From NCBI GenBank assembly GCA_947489445.1, contig CANLDN010000004.1, positions 1 through 64,000 on the forward strand: a DNA stretch of 64,000 bases, read 5' to 3'. Shown in pieces: positions 9,261 to 17,851 of this stretch; position 1 is the stretch's first letter; every line of letters begins with the position of its first letter. The position numbers were made by a program, and so were the translations under genes. The stretch is from an uncultured Paracoccaceae bacterium. GTDB taxonomy: Bacteria > Pseudomonadota > Alphaproteobacteria > Rhodobacterales > Rhodobacteraceae. The notes under the pieces were generated by a model, which was not told the origin of the DNA, did not search any database, and was given only the letters and a program-made list of their open reading frames with translations.

Positions 9261-9655
9261 CGAAGGTTTTGATCGGGGCCTGCGCCCTTGTCACGATTTT
9301 CTTTGCGAGCGCGATTGGCGGACGGATAGAGGGGCACTTTTTCCCGGTTGCGACGGTGGGCGAGATTATCCGATTTGATGCGGTCGGCGAGACAAGCACC
9401 CGCATCTGGGGCAATTCCGAACGGTTGCGCCATTGTTCGTTCGATCATCTGGTGTGGTATCTGGGTGACGAGGCGGACAATGCCCGCGCCGATGTGGTTT
9501 TTGAAGAGGGAACCAAGGTGCGGCCCGGTGGTGCATTCTCATTTGGCCCCTGGCTGGTGCAACTGACGCCGGAGCAGTTGGTGGGGCGGTCCTATGCGGT
9601 GGTCTATCATCGCTGCCATATGTTCTGGCTGACGGAAACCCGGTTCTACGGCTAA
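9257..9655 (+). CDS. Membrane-anchored hypothetical protein of the lysis cassette
   Basis: A 132-residue protein of unknown function. The ATG that overlaps the previous stop (ATGA) gives an N-terminal hydrophobic signal or anchor (MTKVLIGACALVTIFFASAIGG), then a soluble domain with two cysteines (RHCSFDH and YHRCHMFW) that could form a periplasmic disulfide. It is the last gene before a terminator, so its partners are the endolysin and holin rather than ccmF. A spanin-like or regulatory role is possible but unsupported by sequence similarity that I can see. Confidence 0.7.
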   Translation: MTKVLIGACALVTIFFASAIGGRIEGHFFPVATVGEIIRFDAVGETSTRIWGNSERLRHCSFDHLVWYLGDEADNARADVVFEEGTKVRPGGAFSFGPWLVQLTPEQLVGRSYAVVYHRCHMFWLTETRFYG

Positions 9656-9682
9656 GCCGCGCCAAATTGTAGCGGCGATTTG

Positions 9683-9713
9683 ACCGGGCAAGCCTATTGC
9701 CCGGTTTTGCTTT
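9683..9713 (+). terminator. Intrinsic terminator closing the lysis cassette
   Basis: 9 bp perfect arms ACCGGGCAA/TTGCCCGGT with loop GCCTA, then TTTGCTTT. It lies between the cassette and ccmF, so ccmF probably has its own promoter or depends on read-through. Confidence 0.7.
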
Positions 9714-9729
9714 GCGCTATGTCTGGGGC

Positions 9730-11703
9730 ATGTTGATTGAGCTTGGACATTTTGCCCTGATTCTTGCCTTTGGCGTGGCCATTGTGCAGATGGTCGTGCC
9801 CATGGTTGGCGCCCATCGCGGTAATGCTGGTTGGATGGCCGTCGCAGAGCCGGCGGCGACGGTGCAGTTTTTATTGGTCGGCTTTTCCTTTGCGGTGCTG
9901 ACCTGGGCCTTTGTGACCTCTGATTTCTCGTTGCAATTGGTTTATGCCAACTCGCATACAGACAAGCCGATGATCTACAAGATCACGGGCGTCTGGGGGA
10001 ACCATGAAGGGTCGATGCTGCTGTGGATGGTGATCCTGGCACTGTTTGGCGCTTGTGCTGCCTGGTTTGGCGACGGCTTGCCGGATCGTTTGCGCGCCCG
10101 GGTTCTGGCGGTGCAGGGCTCAATATCGGTTGCGTTTTTTGCGTTTATTCTGTTCACGTCGAACCCGTTTTCGCGGCTGGCTGTGCCACCATTGAATGGG
10201 CGTGATCTGAACCCGTTGTTGCAGGACCCGGGTTTGGCGTTTCACCCGCCGTTTTTGTATCTTGGCTATGTCGGCCTTAGCATGTCGTTTTCCTTTGCTG
10301 TGGCGGCCTTGATCGAAGGTCGTGTGGATGCCGCATGGGGCCGGTGGGTGCGCCCGTGGACACTGGCGGCGTGGATGTTTCTGACGGTCGGCATCGCGCT
10401 GGGGTCGTGGTGGGCTTATTACGAGCTGGGCTGGGGCGGCTTCTGGTTCTGGGACCCGGTCGAGAACGCGTCATTCATGCCGTGGCTTATTGCGGCGGCG
10501 CTGTTGCATTCGGCGATCGTGGTGGAGAAACGCGAGGCGTTGAAAAGCTGGACGATCCTGCTCGCGATTTTGGCGTTCGGGTTTTCGCTGTTGGGGGCGT
10601 TTATCGTGCGTTCGGGCGTGCTGACATCAGTGCATGCCTTTGCGAATGATCCCGAGCGCGGGATGCTGATCCTTCTGATCCTGGCGATCTATCTTGGTGG
10701 CGCGCTGACACTGTTTGCGGCCCGCGCCGGTGCGATGGAGGCCAAGGGCGTATTTTCGACGGTCAGCCGGGAAAGCGCGTTGATTTTGAATAACATCCTG
10801 CTCGCCGTGAGCTGCTTTGTCGTGTTTATCGGGACAATCTGGCCGCTGGTCGCCGAGATGTTGTTTGGCCGGACCCTTTCCGTTGGGCCGCCGTTTTTTG
10901 ATGCGGCATTCACGCCCTTTATGGTGGGGCTGGCGGTGATTTTGCCCTTGGGGTCCGTGTTGGCATGGAAACGTGGGTCGTTGGCCAAGGTGCGGACGTC
11001 ATTTGGGGCGTTGCTTGGTTTGGCGTTGGCTTGCGGCAGTTTGGCATTTGCCATTCAGACCGGTCAATCAGCGTTAGGGCCTGTGGGCGTTGCTTTGGGC
11101 GTTTGGGTTGTTGGTGGCGCGCTGCTGGATCTGTGGTGGCGGTCAGGTCGCGATGGTTGGCAGGTGCGGTTGGGCCGGATACGCCGATTACCGCGCGCCG
11201 ACTGGGGCAAGGCGATTGCCCATATCGGGATGGGTGTGACGATATTTGGGATCGCGGCCATGATGGCCTGGGAGCACGAGGACATTCGTGTGGCAAACAT
11301 CGGTGATCGTTGGGACGTTGGGCAGTTTGCGTTTCAGCTGGATGATGTGCGCCAATTTCAGGGTCCGAATTATCTGACGACGATGGCTGATATCTCTGTC
11401 TGGCGAGGGGAGCGGCAGGTGACAGTCCTGCAACCAGAAAAACGGTTTTATCCAGTGGCCAATATGCCGACAACAGAGGCTGCGATTGCCAATGGCGTGT
11501 TACGCGACCTTTATGTGGTGATTGGCGATCCGCAGGAACAGGGCGGCTGGGCGGTTCGCATCTATATCAAACCCTTTGCCAATTGGATTTGGGGTGGTGC
11601 AATTCTGATGGCGCTTGGAGGGTGTTTTTCACTGTCTGACAGGCGGTTACGGGTTGGGGCCGCAGCGCCCAAGAAAATGGCTAGGGCGGTGCCTGCGGAA
11701 TGA
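9730..11703 (+). CDS. ccmF: Cytochrome c heme lyase subunit CcmF
   Basis: Polytopic inner-membrane component of the heme lyase that attaches heme to apocytochrome c, taking it from CcmE. The tryptophan-rich WWD block (WGGFWFWDPVENASFMPWL) lies near residue 235-255; many membrane segments and a C-terminal periplasmic part follow. I chose the ATG giving MLIELGHFALILAFGVAI (657 residues), because the 11 extra upstream residues fall within the preceding terminator. The stop overlaps ccmH by 4 nt (ATGA). Confidence 0.96.
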   Translation: MLIELGHFALILAFGVAIVQMVVPMVGAHRGNAGWMAVAEPAATVQFLLVGFSFAVLTWAFVTSDFSLQLVYANSHTDKPMIYKITGVWGNHEGSMLLWMVILALFGACAAWFGDGLPDRLRARVLAVQGSISVAFFAFILFTSNPFSRLAVPPLNGRDLNPLLQDPGLAFHPPFLYLGYVGLSMSFSFAVAALIEGRVDAAWGRWVRPWTLAAWMFLTVGIALGSWWAYYELGWGGFWFWDPVENASFMPWLIAAALLHSAIVVEKREALKSWTILLAILAFGFSLLGAFIVRSGVLTSVHAFANDPERGMLILLILAIYLGGALTLFAARAGAMEAKGVFSTVSRESALILNNILLAVSCFVVFIGTIWPLVAEMLFGRTLSVGPPFFDAAFTPFMVGLAVILPLGSVLAWKRGSLAKVRTSFGALLGLALACGSLAFAIQTGQSALGPVGVALGVWVVGGALLDLWWRSGRDGWQVRLGRIRRLPRADWGKAIAHIGMGVTIFGIAAMMAWEHEDIRVANIGDRWDVGQFAFQLDDVRQFQGPNYLTTMADISVWRGERQVTVLQPEKRFYPVANMPTTEAAIANGVLRDLYVVIGDPQEQGGWAVRIYIKPFANWIWGGAILMALGGCFSLSDRRLRVGAAAPKKMARAVPAE

Positions 11704-12140
11704 AACGGCTGGCGTTGATCCTTGTTTTCTTGGCAGCCCCGCTTTGGGCCGTGGAACCAAGCGAGATGCTGGATGATCCGGTGCTGGAAGAACGAGCCCG
11801 AGAATTGTCGCAGGGGTTGCGCTGCCCGGTCTGCCGCAATGAAAGCATTGATGAGAGCAACGCGACCTTGGCCAAGGAATTACGGATCGTTCTGCGCGAG
11901 CGGCTGGTCGACGGCGATACAGATCAGGAAGCCGTTGATTTCATGGTTGCCCGCTATGGTGAATATGTATTGCTTCGCCCGGATGCACGGGGGGCCAATT
12001 TGATCTTATGGCTGGCGGCGCCGGGCTTGTTGCTGATCGCGCTTGGGATTGGCTGGGCAACCATTCGGCGTCGCAAGCCAATGGCCGATGCGCTGAGTGA
12101 CGCCGAAAAGGCGGAGTTAGACAAAATATTGCGCTCGTGA
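11700..12140 (+). CDS. ccmH: Cytochrome c-type biogenesis protein CcmH
   Basis: Periplasmic thiol-oxidoreductase-like subunit of the heme lyase that keeps apocytochrome cysteines reduced. A signal peptide (about 1-17, ending PLWA) precedes the redox motif LRCPVCRN with C42 and C45; a C-terminal membrane anchor lies near residues 101-122. Length 146 matches the short CcmH form without the TPR extension of CcmI. The start overlaps ccmF by 4 nt. Confidence 0.95.
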   Translation: MKRLALILVFLAAPLWAVEPSEMLDDPVLEERARELSQGLRCPVCRNESIDESNATLAKELRIVLRERLVDGDTDQEAVDFMVARYGEYVLLRPDARGANLILWLAAPGLLLIALGIGWATIRRRKPMADALSDAEKAELDKILRS

Positions 12141-12158
12141 CGCGCCGTACCCCTTTCC

Positions 12159-12189
12159 TGAACTGATCAGTTCATTAGGTTGTTCCTAA
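12159..12189. promoter_or_regulatory. Operator-like palindrome pair upstream of the hydratase gene
   Basis: TGAACTGATCAGTTCA (12159-12174) is a perfect 16 bp palindrome, followed directly by TTAGG-N5-CCTAA (12175-12189). Both lie 20-50 bp upstream of the enoyl-CoA hydratase ATG. Palindromes of this size are typical of TetR- or AcrR-type operators; no regulator gene is adjacent. Confidence 0.5.
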
Positions 12190-12211
12190 CGCACCAATAA
12201 GGACAACGCGC

Positions 12212-12988
12212 ATGGACTATCAGGCCATTACACTTGTGATCCGCAATTCAGTGGCGGTGATTACGCTGAACCGCCCCGAATTGATGAACGCCCTGAACAC
12301 GCAAATGCGGGCTGAGATCACCCATGCGGTCAAGGCCGCGGAAAAGGAAGCCCGTGCGCTGATTATGACCGGCGCGGGCCGGTCGTTTTGTTCGGGGCAG
12401 GATCTGGGCGATGCCGGATCGGGCGGCACACTGGATCTGGAGCGGACGTTGCGTGACGAATATGTGCCAATGCTGAAAGCCATCTTTGACTGTCGTATTC
12501 CCACGATTGCGGCGGTGAATGGTCCGGCGGCGGGGGCCGGGGCGAATCTTGCGTTGGCGGCGGATGTGGTGATCGCGTCGGAGGCTGCGTATTTCGTGCA
12601 GGCCTTCACCCGGATCGGTTTGATCCCGGATGCCGGTGGAACCTATTGGTTGCCCCGCCAAATGGGATCGGCCAAGGCGATGGGGGCGGCACTGTTTGCC
12701 GATAAGATTACAGCGCAGCAGGCGTCGGACTGGGGCATGATTTATGAAACCGCGCCGGAAGCGACGTTTTTGGAACATGTACAAGGCCGCGCTGCGCAAT
12801 TGGCGCAGGGGCCCACTGTGGCTTACCGTCAGTTGAAGAGGGCTATTCGCGGGTCGTTTGACAATTCGCTGGATGAGCAATTGGCGCTGGAGGCGAAATT
12901 GCAGGGCCGTTGCGGTCAGACCCGCGATTTCCAAGAAGGTGTCGTGGCCTTCCTGGAAAAGCGCAAGGCGGTTTACGAAGGTCGCTGA
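12212..12988 (+). CDS. Enoyl-CoA hydratase/isomerase, PaaG-like
   Basis: Crotonase-fold enzyme acting on a CoA thioester. FCSGQDLGDA near residue 63 and AAVNGPAAGAGANLALAADV near 100-118 form the oxyanion hole and CoA site; the D of PDAGGTYWLPRQ near 142 and the GPTVAYRQLKRAI segment resemble PaaG, the 1,2-epoxyphenylacetyl-CoA isomerase. Length 258. AAGGA precedes the ATG. No other paa genes are nearby, so a general beta-oxidation role is the alternative. A perfect palindrome upstream suggests local repression. The 3' end overlaps the convergent DUF2087 gene by 16 bp. Confidence 0.85.
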   Translation: MDYQAITLVIRNSVAVITLNRPELMNALNTQMRAEITHAVKAAEKEARALIMTGAGRSFCSGQDLGDAGSGGTLDLERTLRDEYVPMLKAIFDCRIPTIAAVNGPAAGAGANLALAADVVIASEAAYFVQAFTRIGLIPDAGGTYWLPRQMGSAKAMGAALFADKITAQQASDWGMIYETAPEATFLEHVQGRAAQLAQGPTVAYRQLKRAIRGSFDNSLDEQLALEAKLQGRCGQTRDFQEGVVAFLEKRKAVYEGR

Positions 12989-13485
12989 ACAGATGCGATC
13001 AGCGCTGCCGCGTCGGGTGGCGGCGCCTGTTCGATACGGCGGTAGGTTTTGCCGTCAGTGGTGCGGGCGACTAGTCTGTGGTCAATCAGCGACCGGCGCA
13101 GCAGGGCATGGTCGCCGAAGCTGTTACCCCGCTTGAGGACAGCGTTGACGTCTTTTTCGGACATATCCGTGCGGGCGGGCAGTTGAGCCCAGAAAGCCCA
13201 GAGACAAAGCGCTTGCACGGCGGTCTGGTTGGGCCACCTTGTCATAATGCCGCTCGTGTCAAAGACGCGGAGGGCTTTTTTCAGCCGCTTGGTTTCGACC
13301 GGACTTTTTGTGTCTGGTCGTACGGCCTTGAGGTGTTGGAAATTGTCATATCCTGCGGCCTTGGCCACGATACCGAGCAGGGTTGCGTGGCCGGGGACAC
13401 CATCGCGCTGTTGCAGATTGGCGCGCAACGCCTTGGTGAAGGCAGAGAGGTCGGGGATTGTGAGTGCGTGGATTTCGCGCGGCAT
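12973..13485 (-). CDS. DUF2087 domain protein
   Basis: Cytoplasmic protein of 170 residues. The C-terminal half (about residues 90-158, DMSEKDVNAVLKRGNSFGDHALLRR...LIDHRLVARTTDGKTYRRIE) matches the DUF2087 pattern, a small winged-helix-like unit often fused to regulators. The N-terminal part (ALTIPDLSAFTKALRANLQQ) has no clear family. It is convergent with and overlaps the hydratase gene by 16 bp. Function unknown; a nucleic-acid-binding role is a guess from the fold. Confidence 0.72.
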   Translation of the reverse strand: MPREIHALTIPDLSAFTKALRANLQQRDGVPGHATLLGIVAKAAGYDNFQHLKAVRPDTKSPVETKRLKKALRVFDTSGIMTRWPNQTAVQALCLWAFWAQLPARTDMSEKDVNAVLKRGNSFGDHALLRRSLIDHRLVARTTDGKTYRRIEQAPPPDAAALIASVQRPS

Positions 13486-13643
13486 TGATCTGGCCTTTCA
13501 ATCAGAAGCCGGACCCCATGCAGGGGTGATGGTCGCCCTTGTCATCCGGCTGAAAAGGTCAGCGGAGGAATGTGCCAATATCAGGTTTAGCGTGGCCCGA
13601 AAGGGGCTGGCGACGCCTTGGTGAACTGATGACCGCCTTTTCC

Positions 13644-14150
13644 TTAGCCCGAAGTGGTCGGGCGCGGCAAGGCAAAGTAGACGCTGTCGGACCAGACCCC
13701 ATTGATGCAGAATGTGTTTTTGGCCCGATGTGTTTCTTTGAAACCAAGACTGTGCAGGAGCCCGCATGAGGCTGCGTTATTCGGATCGGCGTCGGCGGTG
13801 AGTTGTGTGTGATCCGTTGCGTCCCACAGATGGGGGATGATGGCGGTCATCGCTTCGGTCAGGATGCCTTGCCGCCAATAGTGGGGGTTCAGCATGAAGC
13901 CGATTTCGTCACCCGCAAAGTTGCCTGCATTCCCTATATAGTGGCCGTTCATCTCGATCTGAAAATTGATCGGGGCGCTGGCCCATGCAGCGATGCGCCG
14001 ATCAAGCAAGTCCTGCGTGGTCGCAGGACTTTCATGTGGGGCCGTGGACCAATAACGCATTGCTTCGGGGTTGCTGTAGACATCGAACATATCGTTCAGA
14101 TCATCGGGTTGTGGCCCTCGTAGAATGAGTCGTTTAGTTTTGAGGATCAC
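13644..14150 (-). CDS. GNAT-family N-acetyltransferase, RimJ-like
   Basis: Acetyl-CoA-dependent N-acetyltransferase of 168 residues. The start TKRLILRGPQPDDL and the core GFMLNPHYWRQGILTEAM (acetyl-CoA pyrophosphate loop near residue 90) followed by DPNNAASCGLLHSLGFKET are characteristic of the RimJ/RimL-type group. The GTG start overlaps the stop codon of the upstream PDZ protein gene (GTGA), so translation is coupled. Acceptor (protein N-terminus, small molecule) unknown. Confidence 0.85.
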   Translation of the reverse strand: MILKTKRLILRGPQPDDLNDMFDVYSNPEAMRYWSTAPHESPATTQDLLDRRIAAWASAPINFQIEMNGHYIGNAGNFAGDEIGFMLNPHYWRQGILTEAMTAIIPHLWDATDHTQLTADADPNNAASCGLLHSLGFKETHRAKNTFCINGVWSDSVYFALPRPTTSG

Positions 14151-14899
14151 GGGTTATCTTCTTGATATTGAAAGAATGTTGCAACGGCCTCCATCAGAAA
14201 GGCGCGAGTTGCGTCTTGGGTCAGGCGGTCGCCGTCAAGTGCTGCTGCCGCGATGCAAGCGGTGCCGAACCGTGGTACCGTCAGCAAAAGCCGCCGGCTG
14301 CCGCGGATCAGGTAAGCCTCGCCGATTTCGTAATCCTTGCCCATGAATGCCAAGGCGTCATGCGCATCATTGCACCGAAATACGCGATCTTCGGTCAACA
14401 CATTATGCAGGATCAGGTCGCGGACAATGGGTGAGGCGACGCTGAGGTCTGCATATGGGCAGCCGTTCAGGTCGGGGTTGAGCGCGCCCGCGAGCGCGAA
14501 ATGCACCGGATCAGCGCGGCCCATGGTCAGGGTTACCGGCAGCACATTGCCGTTGCGTCGCACCGTCAGATCAACGCTGCCACCCGCGGCGACACCGTCA
14601 AAAAAGGCCGGATCGATTGCGGGGCTTCCGTTGATGGTGAGCAGAATGTCCCCGGTCAGCAGGCCTGCCTGATTGGCCGCACTTCCTGGTGCGATCCGAT
14701 TCAGCTTTCTGCCGTCAGGCTGGGGCGTTGAATTGATCCCAACCCATGTCTGCTGGCTTGTCAGGGTATCCAGAATATCGTTGTTGTTCAGCCAGTCTGG
14801 TGTTCCGACGTAATGCACGTCAACGCCCGGACAGGCCATGCCCGCGAAGCTATGGGTTGCAGTCATGCAAAATGCGATTGCGATCAGGATCTTTTTCAA
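14147..14899 (-). CDS. Exported PDZ-domain protein
   Basis: Secreted or periplasmic protein with one PDZ domain near residues 55-110 of the mature region (LNRIAPGSAANQAGLLTGDILLTINGSPAI); no protease triad is visible, so it is not a DegP-type peptidase. I chose a TTG start preceded by GGAGG because it gives a textbook signal peptide (MKKILIAIAFCMTATHSFA); an ATG 36 bp upstream (14935) with AAGAGG is the alternative and would lengthen the n-region. Four cysteines occur in the exported part. The gene is coupled to the downstream GNAT gene. Function unknown. Confidence 0.75.
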   Translation of the reverse strand: MKKILIAIAFCMTATHSFAGMACPGVDVHYVGTPDWLNNNDILDTLTSQQTWVGINSTPQPDGRKLNRIAPGSAANQAGLLTGDILLTINGSPAIDPAFFDGVAAGGSVDLTVRRNGNVLPVTLTMGRADPVHFALAGALNPDLNGCPYADLSVASPIVRDLILHNVLTEDRVFRCNDAHDALAFMGKDYEIGEAYLIRGSRRLLLTVPRFGTACIAAAALDGDRLTQDATRAFLMEAVATFFQYQEDNP

Positions 14900-14950
14900 A
14901 ATGGCCTCCACCAATGTCTGGGCTGACACTGGCATTGCTGCCACCTCTTG

Positions 14951-14974
14951 AAAAGGGCCGCCCGAAGGCAGCCC
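14951..14974 (-). terminator. Intrinsic terminator of gltA
   Basis: On the minus strand GGGCTGCC-TTCG-GGCGGCCC forms an 8 bp stem (one G-T pair) with a UUCG tetraloop, followed by TTTTC. It lies a few bases past the gltA stop. Confidence 0.8.
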
Positions 14975-14980
14975 CTAATC

Positions 14981-16276
14981 TCAGCGCTTTTCGATATCCA
15001 CGTAATCGCGTGCCATTTCGCCCAGGTAAAGCTGGCGGGGGCGGCCGATTTTCAGCTGTGGATCGGCAAGCTGTTCTTTCCACTGGGAAATCCAGCCAAC
15101 TGTCCGGGCCAGCGCGAAGATCGGCGTGAACATGGACGTGGGAAAACCCATCGCCTCAAGGATGATGCCCGAGTAGAAATCGACGTTCGGGAATAGCTTC
15201 TTATCCGCGAAATATGGATCTTCGAGAGCTTGTCTTTCGAGTTCCTTGGCGACTTGGAGGATGGGATTGTTTTCAATGCCCAGCAGGTCAAGCACTTCGT
15301 CCGCGGATTCCTTCATGACCGTCGCGCGTGGGTCGAAGTTTTTATAAACGCGGTGGCCAAAGCCCATCAGACGGTAGCTGTCGTTTTTATCTTTTGCGCG
15401 CGCGATGAATTCGGGGATGCGATCCGGTGTGCCGATTTCCTTGAGCATTTCCAGGCACGCCTGGTTTGCGCCCCCATGTGCCGGGCCCCAGAGGCACGCG
15501 ATGCCAGCGGCGATGCAAGCGAAAGGGTTGGCCCCGGAGGAGGATGCCAGACGCACAGTCGATGTTGATGCGTTTTGTTCGTGATCGGCGTGTAGCGTGA
15601 AGATCCGGTCCATCGCGCGGCTGAGGATCGGATTTACATTGTATTCTTCTGCCGGGACCGAAAAGCACATATGCAGGAAGTTCGCTGCATAATCGAGGTC
15701 ATTGCGCGGATAATTGAAGGGCTGCCCAATGGAGTATTTATACGCCATTGCTGCGATTGTCGGCATTTTGGCGATCAAGCGGATCGACGCGACCTCGCGC
15801 TGGTGTGCGTCGGTGATATCGGTCGAATCGTGGTAGAACGCAGACATGGCACCCACCACGCCGACCATGATGGCCATGGGATGTGCATCACGGCGGAACC
15901 CACGGAAGAAGTTCATCATTTGCTCGTGCAGCATCGTGTGGTTGGTCACGAGGGATTCGAATTTTTCGAGCTCTTCAGCCGAGGGGAGTTCGCCGTAAAG
16001 CAAAAGGTAGCAGACTTCCAGATAGTGTGATTTCCCAGCCAACTGGTCGATGGGGTAACCGCGATGTAGCAGCTCGCCTTTTTCACCATCGATGAACGTA
16101 ATGGTGCTGTCGCAAGCGGCAGTCGAGGTAAAGCCGGGATCATAGGTGAACACATCCGCCTGCCCGTAAAGCTTGCGAATGTCGATCACGTCAGGGCCAC
16201 CATTCGGGGAATGCATGGGCAATTCATAGGTTTTGCCCTTGATTGTCAGCGTCGCGGTATCGGTGTTTCCTGCCAT
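14981..16276 (-). CDS. gltA: Citrate synthase
   Basis: Condenses oxaloacetate with acetyl-CoA at the entry of the TCA cycle. Catalytic sequences are visible: [15 protein letters not shown], the histidine in [14 protein letters not shown] (near 266), [13 protein letters not shown] (near 307) and the aspartate in NVDFYSGI (near 364). The ATG giving [15 protein letters not shown] is preceded by GGGGAAGA; 431 residues fits the hexameric type-II enzyme. gltX lies 97 bp upstream on the same strand. A UUCG terminator follows. Confidence 0.97.
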   Translation of the reverse strand: MAGNTDTATLTIKGKTYELPMHSPNGGPDVIDIRKLYGQADVFTYDPGFTSTAACDSTITFIDGEKGELLHRGYPIDQLAGKSHYLEVCYLLLYGELPSAEELEKFESLVTNHTMLHEQMMNFFRGFRRDAHPMAIMVGVVGAMSAFYHDSTDITDAHQREVASIRLIAKMPTIAAMAYKYSIGQPFNYPRNDLDYAANFLHMCFSVPAEEYNVNPILSRAMDRIFTLHADHEQNASTSTVRLASSSGANPFACIAAGIACLWGPAHGGANQACLEMLKEIGTPDRIPEFIARAKDKNDSYRLMGFGHRVYKNFDPRATVMKESADEVLDLLGIENNPILQVAKELERQALEDPYFADKKLFPNVDFYSGIILEAMGFPTSMFTPIFALARTVGWISQWKEQLADPQLKIGRPRQLYLGEMARDYVDIEKR

Positions 16277-16353
16277 GTATCTTCCCCTTTGGGGCCTGCG
16301 CACACCAAAGGCGTCGCCGGCGCGTCGTAAACTCGTCGGTGGCCAGTTACCTA

Positions 16354-16370
16354 CAATTCGTAACGAATTG
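16354..16370. repeat. 17 bp inverted repeat between gltX and gltA
   Basis: CAATTCG-TAA-CGAATTG is a perfect inverted repeat 3 bp past the gltX stop and about 80 bp upstream of gltA. It has no T tract, so an operator for gltA is as likely as a transcript-end hairpin. Confidence 0.4.
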
Positions 16371-16373
16371 GTT

Positions 16374-17768
16374 TCAGGCGCTGGCGTCCTGCAATCGGGC
16401 AATGGTTTCGTCTTGCCCCAGGACCAACATCATATCGAAAACGCTCGGGGTTACGGCACGTCCGGCAAGCGCCGCACGCAACGGCCCCGCAAGCTTGCCC
16501 AACTTCATGTCATGAGTTTCGGCAACGGACGCGACAACCCCTTCGAGAGCGTCACGCGTCCAGCTAGCATTTTGCAACTGCGGCGTCAATTCTCTCAGTA
16601 TACCACGGGATACATCATCGAGGTTTTTTACGGATTTCTCATCTGGCTGGATTGGCCGGTCGGTCAACACAAAGTGTGCTTTATCAATGAGTTCCAGGAA
16701 GGTTTTTGCGCGCTCTTTTAGGCATGGCATTGCTTTCAGCATGCCGGTGGACTGTGTTTCAGTCAGCGGTTTGGCCCCGGTTGCCGCAAGGTAATTTTGT
16801 AATTCGTGCAGCAGTGCAGCATCGTCTGCAATAGCGATATGCTGGCCGCAAATGTTTTCCAGTTTCTTGGTATCAAACCGTGCGGGCGATTTGCCGATCC
16901 CTGATAGATCGAACCACGCGCGCGCCTGTGCGTCGGTGAAAAATTCATCGTCGCCATGGCTCCATCCCAGCCGCGTGAGATAATTGCGCATGCCTGCAGC
17001 CGGGTATCCCATGGCTTGATATTCCGCTGCCCCTGTCGCGCCGTGCCGTTTCGACAGTTTTTTTCCATCTGGTCCAAAGATCAGAGGTATATGAGCAAGT
17101 ATAGGCTTGTCCCAGCCCATGGCCTCGTAAATCAGGTTTTGCCGGAACGCATTGGCAAGGTGGTCGTCACCACGGATCACATGTGTGACGCCCATGTCGT
17201 GATCATCGACCACGACCGCAAGCATATAGACCGGTGTCCCGTCAGATCGCAGCAGGACCATGTCGTCAAGCTGATCATTGGACCACGTCACATCACCCTG
17301 TACCGCGTCGTGCAGCGTTGTCTGACCTTCGCGCGGTGCTTTGACCCTTATAACATAAGGTCTGTCCGGGTGATCAGCCGCTGCAACGTCCCGCCAAGGC
17401 GAGCGGAAGAGTGTCGATGTCTTTGCAGTCCGCGCCTTTTCGCGGAATGCTTCGATTTCATCCTGCGTGCTGAAGCATTTATAGGCGGTTCCATCCGCCA
17501 GCATTTGGTTGGCGACCGCGGCGTGCCGCGCCGCATGGGCGGCTTGGCTGCTGGGTTCATCATCCCAATCAAGCCCCAACCATGTCAAACCATCAAGGAT
17601 GGCCTGCTTGTTTTCGGCTGTTGAGCGCGCCTTGTCCGTGTCTTCGATCCGGAGCAGGAACTTGCCGCCCCGACCACGCGCATAAAGCCAGTTAAAAAGT
17701 GCGGTGCGTGCGCCACCTATGTGTAGCGCGCCAGTCGGCGAAGGGGCGAAACGGGTGACAACGGACAT
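16374..17768 (-). CDS. gltX: Glutamyl-tRNA synthetase
   Basis: Class I aminoacyl-tRNA synthetase charging tRNA-Glu (and tRNA-Gln in lineages using the amidotransferase route). The HIGH motif is HIGG at residues 16-19 ([20 protein letters not shown]) and KMSKS is KLSKRHG near 236-242. Length 464 is normal. Alphaproteobacteria often carry a second paralogue elsewhere, which cannot be judged here. It is divergent from comEC with 83 bp between starts. Confidence 0.96.
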   Translation of the reverse strand: MSVVTRFAPSPTGALHIGGARTALFNWLYARGRGGKFLLRIEDTDKARSTAENKQAILDGLTWLGLDWDDEPSSQAAHAARHAAVANQMLADGTAYKCFSTQDEIEAFREKARTAKTSTLFRSPWRDVAAADHPDRPYVIRVKAPREGQTTLHDAVQGDVTWSNDQLDDMVLLRSDGTPVYMLAVVVDDHDMGVTHVIRGDDHLANAFRQNLIYEAMGWDKPILAHIPLIFGPDGKKLSKRHGATGAAEYQAMGYPAAGMRNYLTRLGWSHGDDEFFTDAQARAWFDLSGIGKSPARFDTKKLENICGQHIAIADDAALLHELQNYLAATGAKPLTETQSTGMLKAMPCLKERAKTFLELIDKAHFVLTDRPIQPDEKSVKNLDDVSRGILRELTPQLQNASWTRDALEGVVASVAETHDMKLGKLAGPLRAALAGRAVTPSVFDMMLVLGQDETIARLQDASA

Positions 17769-17774
17769 GGGGTA

Positions 17775-17790
17775 TTAACCTTTCGCTAAC
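17775..17790 (+). promoter_or_regulatory. CtrA-like box between gltX and comEC
   Basis: TTAACCTTTCGCTAAC fits TTAA-N7-TTAAC with one mismatch (CTAAC). It lies about 62 bp upstream of the comEC GTG and just upstream of the gltX start. The assignment rests on the motif and on knowledge that competence genes are CtrA-linked in Rhodobacter capsulatus. Confidence 0.35.
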
Positions 17791-17851
17791 CAGATTTCCG
17801 GTAGGGTTCCGGCTTGCGGTCGGGGATACTAAGCCAAGGGACGAAGGACAA

